Assembly (NCBI RefSeq): GCF_034190915.1
Contig: NW_026947486.1
Span: 105,135,312-105,199,311, forward strand
Length of the DNA: 64,000 nucleotides
Reading direction: 5' to 3'
Source: Cavia porcellus
Taxonomy: Eukaryota > Chordata > Mammalia > Rodentia > Caviidae
Each line of letters starts with the position of its first letter. Within the stretch, counting starts at the first letter, position 1. Below are positions 45,871-56,789 of the stretch, one piece after another. Below the pieces are notes generated by a model. That model was not told where the DNA came from and did no database searches. It saw only the letters and a list, made by a program, of their open reading frames with translations. A program made the position numbers and the translations under genes.

Positions 45871-47320
45871 TAAACACCAAAAAGGAAGTTTAAAATATTG
45901 CAAACAGATAACTTTAACAGAAAAAAATTGAGAAGTAGTACATTTATTGGAATTTTTAGACAAAGACTTTAAAATAAATCTTAATATGTTTAGGGCAAAG
46001 GAGGATAACACTAGGTGGAAATATAGATGAATGCAAATAAAATGAAGAGTGATGAAAATGGCAAAAATTAAGATAAACATGAAATATATTTATATTTACT
46101 TTTTTGGTTTCTTTAAAAGAAATTGATAAATTCAAATTCTAAGTAGCTGTGGAATCACACTCCATACTCTCTTCACTGAATGCAATTATAAAGCCATGAT
46201 TGCATATGTGAACTCTTACTTGAGGATTCTGAAAAGCAGATAGTGGCATACAGGTTGAAGCAATGGACCATAATTCAAAGTATCCCCAAATAATTAATGA
46301 GTTTACTATTTTGTACTCCCTTTGCTATCCTTCAGCCTAGACTTCATAGCCTGAAACCTCGATGGAGAAATTGGTATAGATAAGGATTCCCATTCAAATT
46401 CCTATTTATTGCTCAAGAAGCAGGAAAATAACTTCCTAATGCTCAGACCAAGTGAGGGAAATTGACATTTAAAACTTTTCTCCATTCTCTCACATTTCAG
46501 CTCCAAAGAAATTCTGTATCCATAGCAAAGCAGCAGAGGTAGCAATAAGAACTGGAGGGAGCCAAAAACTGTCAAGGAAGGGAACTTGTCTCTCAGACCT
46601 GAAGATCTGTGTTTCTAAATGATGGCTTAAACTTGCATTGCAGTTTTTCTTTGGTCTTCCCACAACCCAGGGCTAGTTGTGGGCTTAGCCTTGAGAAGTA
46701 CATAGCAGCATAGAGTAAATAACCTCAGGTACTAAGGCTACTAAGCCAGAGGACCAAACACTAGAGGCTCAGAGAGAGTATTTGTGAGATCAGAAAGAGA
46801 AAGAGAGAGACTTAGATAGATAGAGATAGAAACACAGAAACACAGGCAGGGAACACATATCTGGATACACATCCATAAGGCTGTTTATAATGTAATGTGT
46901 GTGTGTGAATGAGACATTAAAAAGTATAAGGCAGACTTGAGAACCAAGTTACAGTAGTTTGTCACTCAGGTCACAAACTGGCCACTGGGTGGTGCACATT
47001 TGGGATAGACACCAACTGAATTTAAAAGGCTTTGGAAATAGAACAAAAATTGGAACCACAAACCATAAACCATAAAAGATTGGAGCTTGTGGCCTGAATC
47101 TGACAGACTTGACTGATTATGCAAGTTAAAATATCAACATTCTCCATAAACAAGATTTATAGCTTCATAATATAATATTTTCAATGTCCAAATGTATAAT
47201 CCCACACTACTCAACATACAAAGAATGAAAAAATAGGTTTCCATGGGGGGAAAAATAATCATTTGATGCGAATGCCACGGTAATACAGATTCTGGAATCA
47301 CCTGACAAAGTAATTTTAAA
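45871..47320. other. AT-rich sequence, no firm features
   Basis: A GA/TAGA-rich low-complexity patch lies at 46793-46830. No gene recognised. Confidence 0.45.
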
Positions 47321-47324
47321 AAGT

Positions 47325-48000
47325 TATCTATTTAACAATGACAAATGTTGGCATGGCTGTGGTGGAAAAGGAACCCCTCATTGCTGGCAGGTATACAAAC
47401 TAGTACAACAATTAGGAAATCACTATGGAGATTTTCAAAGAACTGAAATTAGAAATTCCGTATGATCCAGTTTTCTCCCTTCTAAGTATCTTCCCCAGAG
47501 AGCTTAAGTCATCGTACTACAGTGACACATGCATGCCAGTGTTTACAGTAGCACAATTCATAATAGCTAAATCCTGGAGGCAGCCTGTACACTCATCAGC
47601 AGATGACTGAATAAAGAAAATATGGTATCTGTATATAATGGAGCACTACTCAACTATAAAGAATGATACATTTTAAGCATTTGCATAAAAAGGAATGCAC
47701 CTGGAAAATATAATGTTGAGAGAAAAAAACAGACATACATATTTAAGTATAGTATAGTATTTCTTATTTGAGTGAGGCAAAGTACAAACAAGGAAAATGA
47801 TAAAAGATGAATAGAAGGGGACAAGGGGATAGACCTCTTGTCATACGGAAGTGGTGTCAGGGAACAAGGTGAGGGGTGCAAATGAGGGTAAGAGGAACTA
47901 AGAGTAAAGATGTGCCATGTACAAGAACCTAATAACCCCAAATAATGTGAACATTGTACACGTTAATGTGAGATAAGACCAATAAAATCAACAGGAGAAT
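47325..48000 (+). mobile_element. L1 3' end fragment
   Basis: 'gaaattagaaattccgtatg', 'gcacaattcataatagctaa', 'aatggagcactactcaacta' and a GA-rich 3' UTR mark an L1 ORF2 tail. Confidence 0.85.
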
Positions 48001-48259
48001 GAAAATGAAATGAAAAACAGGAGAAAGAAATCAGAGTAGGAGAAAGGGAGGGGCAGGGAAGAGAATTTCTAAAAAGAAAGAAACATGCTGAAATATGTAC
48101 ATACAACCAATGCCCAAGATGATTGTAAACTACATGAACTACAAATATGCACAGATAAAATACAAAATTACCTGTCTAGCAAGCTTCTCTAAAAGGCTCT
48201 CAAAGCAAGGATAGAGGATAGAAAGCTATAAACCTCAGCAAAATAAAAAGATATAGATA

Positions 48260-48350
48260 GATTGGTCAATAGATGTGTGTGTATGTAAGTATATATACAT
48301 ATATGTTTATCTGTATATATGTATGTGTTTGTGTCTGTGTGTGCCCAGTA
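48260..48350. repeat. Degenerate (TG/TA)n low-complexity tract
   Basis: Mixed GTGT, TATA and TGTATG runs. Confidence 0.8.
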
Positions 48351-48399
48351 TAAAACTTAGAACCGAGAAATGCAATGAACACAAATTGATGGACTCAGT

Positions 48400-48872
48400 G
48401 TCAGAATGGAGATGATAAAGAAATAATAAACTTGAAAAAAGACCAATAGAAATGACTGACAATGAAAATAAAAGGAAAAATTTTAATTCAAAAACAGAGT
48501 CTCAGTTGTATGGAGACCGTCAAAATACCTAGAAGTTATATCACTGAAGGTCAACAAGAAGGCTTTAAGCTGAAAAAGTATTTGAATAACTTTTGGCTAA
48601 AAATTCCTCTAATTTTATGAAAGGCAAAAATCACAGTTTCAGCAAGCTCAGTAACCCCATAAAGATCACCCCAAAGAAATTCACGCCCATAATAATTAAA
48701 TAAATAAAATCTGAAACAATGAAATGCATTCTAAATTAAGCAGAATCACCTTTAAGGAATGATGATGTGAATAACTGGATTTCTCACAAATAACTATGAA
48801 TCTCAGAAGAAACGGGTACAGCATTTTAAAGGGCTGAAAAAACCTATCAGCCAGAATCTATATCTAACATAA
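48400..48872 (+). mobile_element. Older L1 ORF1 remnant
   Basis: 'tttcagcaagctcagtaacc', 'cagaagaaacgggtacagca' and 'aagggctgaaaaaacctatc' follow the order of an old L1 ORF1 C-terminal domain. The younger L1 begins immediately after. Confidence 0.55.
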
Positions 48873-49219
48873 GTATTCTTCAACAATACAAGTCAAGGCC
48901 ACACCCAGAAAACTCCAAGCAGCTAGCAGGGGCCAAAATCCAGTCCTAGTCTCTGAATGCATGCAAGTTGAATCTCAGCGCATGGGGAAAACTTGGAACA
49001 TTGCTCCCAGCCAGTAAGACCATGCTGCACATCTGAAATCAACCTGGGATGCAGGGGAATCCCCGTGGGCCCAACTGGCCCAAGCCCAGCAAGCTCCAAA
49101 GGGCTAGCAATTGCCTGCAGTCTGCCCTGGTAGCCAAAAGTGGGCTAGGTGATTCCCAGTGCATGGGGGAAGTATTGAAACATTGCTCAAAACCCAAAAA
49201 TATAGGAAAATGACAAAAT

Positions 49220-50289
49220 GAAAAAAACAAAATGCAATCTCAAACTTCCAGCCCAACCCAAGCAAGACTAGCAGACATGGACACAGAAGAAAATGTAAGC
49301 CATACACCTGAAATTCCTGAAATGATATCAATTGAAGTTAAAAAAACAACTCCAGGAATCTATGAAAGAACTCAAATCAGAAATAATCTCCCAGGTAAAA
49401 GAAGGAATGATAAGTACATAAATACAATGAAAGAAATGCTAACTACATCTAAAGAAGACATAGTTAAAAAATTAGAGGAACAATGCAAAAAGATGTAAAC
49501 TATGAAATGAACAATATAAAAAATAAATAGAATTCATGAAGCAGATTCAAAGATACAGAAAATAAAAAATTCCATCGATGGGAGCTGGGGATTTTGCTCA
49601 GCAGCATAAGCACCTGCCTTGCAAGTGTGCTATCATGAGTTTGATCACTGGTTCTGATTTAAAAAAAAAATCCACTGAAAGTTGGCATAATCACTCAATG
49701 AAAGTGAAGATAGAATTTCAGACCTCAAAGACAAGATTACAGCTAGTGAACAGGAAAGAAAAGATTTTTTAAAAATAACAAGGAGCCTGGAAATAACAAT
49801 TCAACGACTGCAAGATGATGCAAAAAAAAAAAAAAACAACGTAAGATTGATAGGTATAAATGAAAAGGAAGATGACAACACAAAATAGTCAAGAGACTAT
49901 TTACAGAATGAATAGCTGAAAATTTCCCAAACATGAGAATGGAAACTCTAGAGAGATGAGACAGATCACCTATAAAGGAAAGCCTATCAGATCTCAGCAG
50001 ACTTCTCAACACAAACAATAAAGTCAAGAAGAGCATAGAGTGAATTATTTCAGATCCCAAAGGAAAATGATTTCCAATCCAGAGTGATGTACCCTGAAAA
50101 ACTGTCCTTTAAAATGGATAGAGAAACAAGATACTTCCATGACAAAGAACAGGTGAAGAACTTCATGACCACCAAACCAACCCCACAAATAATACTGAAA
50201 GACATTCTACATAGATATAGGAAAAAAACACTAAGCAAGGCAGACAATAAAACAGAGTGGAAAGGTAAAGATGCAATGGCAGAAAGGTA
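49220..50289 (+). pseudogene. L1 ORF1 remnant
   Basis: ORF1 encodes the trimeric RNA-binding chaperone of L1. The N-terminal part (49232-49498) is polar and Lys/Glu-rich, as expected for a coiled coil. An ID SINE then interrupts (49580-49675). The C-terminal domain is recognisable near 50084-50289 (VMYPEKLSFKMDRET and FMTTKPTPQIILKDIL), matching the conserved YPAKLSF and TTKP landmarks. Several stops and shifts break the frame, so it is not a functional protein. Confidence 0.75.
49580..49675 (+). repeat. ID-type SINE inside L1 ORF1
   Basis: 'gggagctggggattttgctc', 'agcagcataagcacctgcct' and a box-B-like 'gagtttgatcactggttc' are followed by an A10 tail. Adjacent A-rich ATTCCAT/ATCCACT stretches may be a decayed target duplication. 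Confidence 0.8.
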
Positions 50290-50291
50290 AC

Positions 50292-50623
50292 ATGTCAAAA
50301 ATAAACCAATATATATCAGTTATAACCATTAATGTAAATGGCATCAATTCACCAATTAAAAGAAACAGACTGGCAGAATGGATCAAAAAACCATATCCAA
50401 TAAAATGCTGTATATAGGAAACCCATCTAACCCAAAAGCAAACTCATAGACTAAAAGTCAAAGGATGAAAAACAATATTCCATGCAATAGGATTCCCCTA
50501 AAGAGCAGGGGTAGTTATTCTGTTTGCAGACAATGTTAACTTCAAACCAAAAATGATCCAGAGAGATAAAGAAGGCCACTACACAATAGTTAGGGATAAA
50601 CTTCAAGAGGAAGAGATAAAAAT

Positions 50624-50666
<43 letters not shown>

Positions 50667-53607
50667 CAAATTTGGGAGCACACAGCTATAGAAAACAAAT
50701 ATTAACAGAAATGAAAAATCAAATAAGCAATAAAACAATTATAACAGGAGACCTTAATACACCATTGACACAAATGGAAAGATAAATAAGACAAAAAAGT
50801 CAGCAAAGAAATAGCAGATCTGAATTACACTTGTGAACAAATGGACTTAGTAAATGTATACAGAGGGTTCTACCCAACAATATCAAAATATACACTCTTC
50901 TCAGCAGTACATGGAATGTTCTCTAAAATAGACCATATACTAGCCCACAGAACATGCTTAAATAAATGCAAAAAATTGAAATTATCCCATGCTTGTTATT
51001 GGATCATAACGCCATGAAACTAGAAATTAATGGCAAAAGAAACTGCAAAAACTCCACAAACACATGGAAATTGAATAATACACTCCTGAGTAATCAGAGG
51101 GTCACAGAGGAAATTAAAGAAGCAATTAAACAATATTTACATGCAAACAAAAATACAAATACTTTGACTGGAATCTGTGGGATGCAATGAAAGCAGTCCT
51201 CAGAGGAAAATTTATTGTAGTGAGCTCTGACATCAGGAAAGCATAACAAACTCAAATAAACAGTGATGCTACACTGCAAACATCTAGAAAAGAAGAGCAA
51301 GTCAAGACCAAAGCCAAAAGAAGGGAGGAAATTATAAAGGTCAGAGCAGAAATCAATGCAATAGAGACTAAGAAAACAATACAAAGAATCAATAAATCAA
51401 AAAGTTGGTTTTTTGAAAGAATAAATAAAATTGACAGGCCTCTAGCTAACCTTATTTTAAAAAAGGAAAGAAAAAACTCTAATTCATGCAATAAGGAATG
51501 AAAAGGGTGAAATCATTATAGACCTTATGGAAATGTATAAGATTATGAATACCTATTTTGAGAACCTCTATTCTCATAGGCTTGATGACACAGAAGAAAT
51601 GGACAAATTCCTAGAAACATATGAATTAGCTGGGACAAGAAGATGTAAAACTGCAGAATAACCCAGTTTCAATTAATGAAGTTGAAAATGTAATTGAATC
51701 TCTACTAACAAAGAAAAGCCCAAGTCAAGATGAAATCACTGAAGAATTCTACAAGAAATTCAAAGAAGATTTAATGCCCACACTCCTCAAACTCTTCAAT
51801 GAAACTGAAAGGGAAACAGTTCTCCCTAACTCATTCCTGGAAGTAAACATTACTCTAATACCAAAACCTGAGAAAGATTCAACTAAAAAAGAGAACTATA
51901 GGCCAATCTCCCTAATGAATATAGATGCAAAAATTCTCAATAAAATATTGGCAAACAGAATGCAGCAAATTATCAAGAAGATTATACACCATGATCAAGT
52001 GGGATTCATCCCAGGAATGCAGGGATGGTTCAACATATGCAAATCAATAAATGTAATCCACCATATCAATAGAGCCAAAAATAAGAGCCATATGATCATT
52101 TCTATAGATACAGAAAAAGCTTTTGATAAGGTCCAATACTTATTCATGATAAAAAAAACACTGAGAGAGAAATAAGAGAAGCCACACCTGTCACAATAGT
52201 AACAAAATGAAATACTTAGGAATTAATCTCACAAAAGAAGTGAAAGACCCATACATGGAATATTATAATACCATGAAAAGGAAATCAAAGAGGAACTCAG
52301 AAAATGGAAAGATATCCTTGTTCATGGGTAGGAAGAATAGACATTGGCCATTCTCCCAAAATTGTTATGCAGATTTAATGCAATCCCAATCAAAATACCA
52401 CTTAGCATACCTCACAGATCTAGAGAAATCACTCCTAAAATTCATCTGGAACCAAAAGAGACCTACAATAGCAAAGGCAATTCTAAGCAACAAAGGCAAG
52501 GCAGGAGGCATCACAATCCCTGACTTGAAGTTATACCACAAAGCTACTATAATAAAATCAAGATGGTACTGGAATAAAAACAGATATGAAGATCAATGGA
52601 ATAAATTAGAAGATACAACCACAAATACTAGCACACTTAACCACCTTATCTTTGATAAAGGGGCCAAACAAGTTCATTGGAAGAACGACAGTCTCTTTAA
52701 TAAATGGTGTTGGAAAAACTGGCTCTCCATATGCCGAAAACTAAAACTAGACCCATGCCTATCACCATGTACTAAACTAAAATCTAAATGGATCAAAGAT
52801 CTGAATATTAAAACAGAAACACTGAATTTGTTCGAAGACAAAGTAGATAGAAAACTTGAAGACATAGGGGTAGATAGAGAATTCATGAACAAGATTCAAG
52901 CTGCACACAAAATACTTCACAGTATCAATAACCTGGATTGTGTCCTATTAAAGAGTTTTTGCATGTCAAAAGAAATCTTCTGCACAGTGAAAAGAAAACC
53001 CACAAATTGGGAAAAATCTTAGTGAACCATTCCTCAGACAAAGGATTTCTGTCTAAAACATACAAAGAATTAAAAAATCAGACCCCCAAAATTCAAAGAT
53101 GTGTTCAAAAATGGGCATCTGACATGAATACTCAGTTCTCAGATGAAAAATACAAATGACAAATAAATAAATTTAAAAATGTTCAGCATCATTGGTCATC
53201 AGAGAAATGCAAATTAAAATAGCACTGAGGTTTTATCTCACTCCAGAAAGAATGGCCAGGATCAAGAAAACTACCAACAACAAATGCTGGAAAGGCTGTG
53301 GGGAAAAAGGAAATCTCCTGCTCTGTGGAGGGAGTGTAGCCTGGTGCAAGCACTGTAGAGATCAGTTTGCAAATTGCTCAAAAAGCTGGGATTGGAGATC
53401 CCATTTGATCCAACTATTCCACTTCTGGGCATATTCCCAGAAGAACTAAAAGCATCACACCACAGTGATATATGTGCACCCATGTTTATAGCAGCACAAT
53501 TTGTAATAGCCAGATCTTGGAAACAACCTAAGTGTCCATCAACTGAGGAATGGTTAAAAAAAGTTGTGGTACTTTTATACAATAGAGTATTATTCTGCTG
53601 TAAATAA
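50292..53607 (+). pseudogene. L1 ORF2 remnant (endonuclease, reverse transcriptase, C-terminal zone)
   Basis: ORF2 begins near ATG 50292. The endonuclease part shows NGINSPIKRNRLAEWIKK and ETHLTQKQ, then stops. The reverse transcriptase N-terminal part is open at 51774-52175: [20 protein letters not shown], then [20 protein letters not shown] and [16 protein letters not shown] residues ([13 protein letters not shown]). After FDKVQ the frame is lost, and at 52207 the text jumps to KYLGINLTKEVKDPYMEYYN, so about 200 residues including the FADD catalytic motif are missing (length judged from memory of L1 ORF2). A 271-codon C-terminal stretch (52207-53022) is still open and contains the IWNQKRPTIAKAIL region; more follows in another frame to about 53607. 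Not functional. Confidence 0.9.
50626..50662. repeat. (TA)n microsatellite inside L1 ORF2
   Basis: A TA run of about 37 bp at the place where L1 normally carries a short ATATATATG before the 'gcaccaaatttgggagcaca' segment. Confidence 0.95.
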
Positions 53608-53616
53608 TGATCACAT

Positions 53617-53618
<2 letters not shown>

Positions 53619-53659
<41 letters not shown>
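53619..53659. repeat. (TA)n microsatellite at the L1 ORF2/3' UTR junction
   Basis: TA run of about 41 bp between 'gatcacattgat' and 'taatggatgcaacttgagac'. Confidence 0.95.
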
Positions 53660-53661
<2 letters not shown>

Positions 53662-54049
53662 GGATGCAACTTGAGACCATATTCATAAGTGAAATAAATC
53701 AAACTCACATGTGTAAATACCGTCTCTCTAGTGTAAGAAATGGTAAGAGTACATAAGATACAAAAAACTCAAACAACACATTGAAAGGACAAGAATCTAC
53801 TTAAAGGGGAAAATAATATCTCAGGGAAAATGAGGAAAATGAAAAAGGAAGAAAAAAATGTCTAAAATTATATAAACACACAGGATAGTTAAGATGATTG
53901 TATCACAAATTCTATAAGTTCTTGGAACAAAATAGTTAACAATCATTGGATTGGAACAATTGTGCATTTGAGGAAGCCTTGAAGATCATTATGTAAAATA
54001 ACAACCCTAATTGTACTCAAACCATCTTCTTTCGAAAGCCTACATTGTC

Positions 54050-54695
54050 AGTATTCTGTGATCTTTGTTGTTTATATGTCTTTTTTGTTTCATCCTTTTC
54101 TAGGAATTTGTTTTGTTTTGTCTTGTTTTGCTTTGTTTTTCCCTCTAATACAGAAATAATAATAGGTATACATTTAAAGACTCATGCATGCGTCAAACTT
54201 CTAAAAGGTTTATGAGAGTTGATTATATAATGTGTGATGAAATGAACAGCTACTTTGAAGAAAAAGAGACACTAAGGTACCCAGTGCTGATCCCATAGCA
54301 TCATGATGTGAAATCCAGCAATACTATTATTCTTTGTTCAGAGTGATTTTAGTCTGTTTTGTGTTGTTTAATTTCAACATAAAGGAAAGTATAAACAGCT
54401 ATTTTGAAGAGAACGAGAAACATTATGGCAGCCATTGTTGACTTCCCTGTTGTCTGCTCTTGAAGACCTAAAATGCCTTCATCATCCTGTTCTGATCAGT
54501 TTTATACTATTTTTTGTATGAATTCATTGTATGTGAAGACATGGACAACTATTTGGCATAAAACAAGAAACAGTGTTATACAGTGAAGATCTCCAGTTGT
54601 GCTTTGAAATCTGTGTCTCTTACATTGCTTTCTTATGATCTGTTTTGTTCTATTTAATTTTACCCTCTTTAAAATAAAATTTTAAAAAAGAATAA
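54050..54695 (+). repeat. L1 3' UTR with units of about 150 bp
   Basis: Unit cores occur at about 54258 (gaagaaaaagagacac), 54401 (gaagagaacgagaaac) and 54553 (ataaaacaagaaacag), spaced 143-152 bp, each followed by a TGTTTTG/TTCTGAT-rich half. It ends with an AAAATAAAATTTTAAAAAAG tail. The same family forms 30600-31985 and 37795-38610. Confidence 0.65.
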
Positions 54696-54699
54696 AAGT

Positions 54700-55200
54700 C
54701 AAATAAAGACATTCTTAAATTATGGCCAACTAACAGAACTTTTCTCAAGATTGGCTCTAAAATAACTACTAAAGAGAGTTCTTCATAAAGAAAGGAAATG
54801 TTTCCCAAAGGATACTTGCAAATCAAGAATAAAGAAAAAACAAATTTGGTACATACGTGGGTGAACAGATAAATTCTTACCACTTTGAATACTTTAAAAT
54901 ATGTTTGATGAGTGAAACAAAAATTATAATATTGTCTGATGAAATTTTCTAACGTTGTAAAGTAAAACCGATAACATAGAGTGAAGACCTATGTAATGAA
55001 AAGGTCTCTAAACTTCACTAACATGATTAAATATTTATTCAAGTTAGACAATGGAAAGATAATTAGGGCATAATTACTATATATAGTAATGCCTACAGCA
55101 CTAACTAAAATAATAGAGATATGTATTCTCAAACATAGACTAAAAATATTCATGTAACTCCCAAAAGAAGCCAGCAGAGGAGCAAACAAATAATAACAGA
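54700..55200 (+). repeat. Possible older L1 fragment
   Basis: 'tcaagattggctctaaaata' and 'cttcataaagaaaggaaatg' recall L1M ORF1-3' sequence; weak. Confidence 0.3.
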
Positions 55201-55284
55201 AATTAAAGATGAAATGGTATCCATAAATCCAATCATGTCTGTAATGCTATTTATTATGACTAGCCTAAACAATAAGCGACAGAA

Positions 55285-55490
55285 TGTCTCAGAATGCATT
55301 TAATTCCTTTCATCAGCATTTTGTAGTTTTGAGTTTACTAGACCGGTATATGTCTGAGTAAATATATACCTCAGTACTCCATTTTTTGGAGTAATTATAA
55401 ATGTTATTGTACTTTTAATTTCTGATTTTTTTCATTTTCATTGTTTTTGTATGAAATGCAATTGATTTTCATGAGTCGCTCTTTAAGGAA
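55285..55490 (-). repeat. L1 ORF2 fragment, reverse orientation
   Basis: The plus strand shows 'ttttggagtaattataaatg' then 'tttctgatttttttcatttt', the reverse-complement pattern of the L1 endonuclease-RT linker region. Confidence 0.5.
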
Positions 55491-55494
55491 ATGA

Positions 55495-56130
55495 TAAAAC
55501 CAGAGATGAAATGAACGAATGGTTTGTCCTCAGTTTAACCCAGGAATATGAGATTGGTTCACATTTCAACGATGGTAGGATACTGGTGCAAAACATTAGG
55601 GTTCCTCAAATCATAATCAGTAGCAGTGTTCTACCTTGCTAAGGCAGGATAGCTCTCTTCATTTTTACTAACAATTCCCAGCCCAAGGTTTATTATTGCC
55701 GTCTTACTGTTTATAAATGGGGTGAAAGAGAACAAAACTTCTATTCTTCTAAGCAAGAGACGAGTGTATGGAAAGTGTAAAGTAGTGAATTAGCAGACAG
55801 GGCAGAGTTCACGGTGCACCCACGATCATGACAAGCTGTGTGCCATGGCCTGGAGAGAACTATCTAGTGTGCTGGAAAATGTCTTTTTTGGGGAAAAGAG
55901 GAAACACTTGTGACAGAACACTCTGTTCTCAAGACTAATGAAATTTTTTGAACTCTTTTTAGTGTATATGATTCAGTATAGATAACAATATAAATCTACA
56001 TTGAAACTTCATCTTTGGAAACCATAGAGTAATTTGGTAAATAAAACTATTGTTTATATCAAGGGAAAATACATTTTTTAATTAAAATGATCCAGGCTAA
56101 AAAGACAGATAAACACCTTTCAATGAAAGA
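55495..56130. other. Unique sequence, no features
   Basis: No call possible. Confidence 0.45.
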
Positions 56131-56136
56131 ACACTT

Positions 56137-56275
56137 ACAACTACACATGGTGGCTCATGCTTGAAATCTCAGCACTCCAGAGGCTAAGGTAGGAAGATTT
56201 CTTTGAGTTCAAGGACAGCCTGAGCTGCATTAGGGAAACCGTGTCTCAAAAAGACAAAATAAATAAATAAAAGAA
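56137..56275 (+). repeat. B1-type SINE
   Basis: 'acatggtggctcatgcttga', 'aatctcagcactccagaggc', 'gagttcaaggacagcctgag' and 'gtgtctcaaaaagacaaaat' plus an AAATAAATAAA tail. Confidence 0.9.
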
Positions 56276-56785
56276 CATCTTGTAATTGTTCTCATAATAC
56301 ATTTCAATGAAATGAACTTATATTTTTCACCATAGTTTAATATTAAAATTTGGTTACTTTAAAACAAAATAAAAAGTTCAAAAACCAATAAAATAATTCA
56401 TCATAGTAATACATTAGTTCTATTTTTATAAATCAATCTTCTCACTAGATGTACCTAAATCATTGACAAGATCCAGCACTCATATTTAGTGAGAGCATAC
56501 ATTCACTTAAAAAAAAATCTCAGAAACAGGAAGAGCAAGACATTGTAAAAACTGATAAAGAGCATTGATTAAAAACCCTATAGTCATCAGAACTTTAGAA
56601 AAAATATTTACCATATTAAATGATTAAAGAATTAATGTTCCTTCACGATCAACAGTAATCAGTGAAGAGGGGAGCAGGGCCTGTAGCTGGCACTAAAATG
56701 AGCGCTCGGGCTAGGGCAGTTTTCAGATGCCTCAGGTGTTGTGAACACAAGCATATTTGGATTATGTTTTTCTCAGATGGGTTAA
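56276..56785. other. AT-rich sequence before the USP44 retrocopy
   Basis: Positions 56650-56785 might include decayed USP44 5' UTR; the boundary is unclear. Otherwise featureless. Confidence 0.4.
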
Positions 56786-56789
56786 ATAA

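Larger units (their letters stand above)
48873..54695 (+). mobile_element. Long L1 element, inactive but with all regions represented
   Basis: This is the most complete LINE-1 in the window: a 5' UTR-like block with a tandem repeat (48900-49215), ORF1 (49220-50289), ORF2 (50292-53607) and a long 3' UTR (53608-54695) that includes units of about 150 bp. An ID SINE lies inside ORF1 and two TA microsatellites lie inside ORF2/3' UTR. ORF2 has stops and an internal deletion, so the copy cannot move by itself. It encodes remnants of an RNA-binding protein (ORF1) and an endonuclease/reverse transcriptase (ORF2). Confidence 0.85.

Noticed and set aside
52207..53022. 271-codon open frame as a possible host gene
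   Set aside because: The residues (KYLGINLTKEV, IWNQKRPTIA) are the C-terminal part of L1 ORF2, so it is a transposon remnant.
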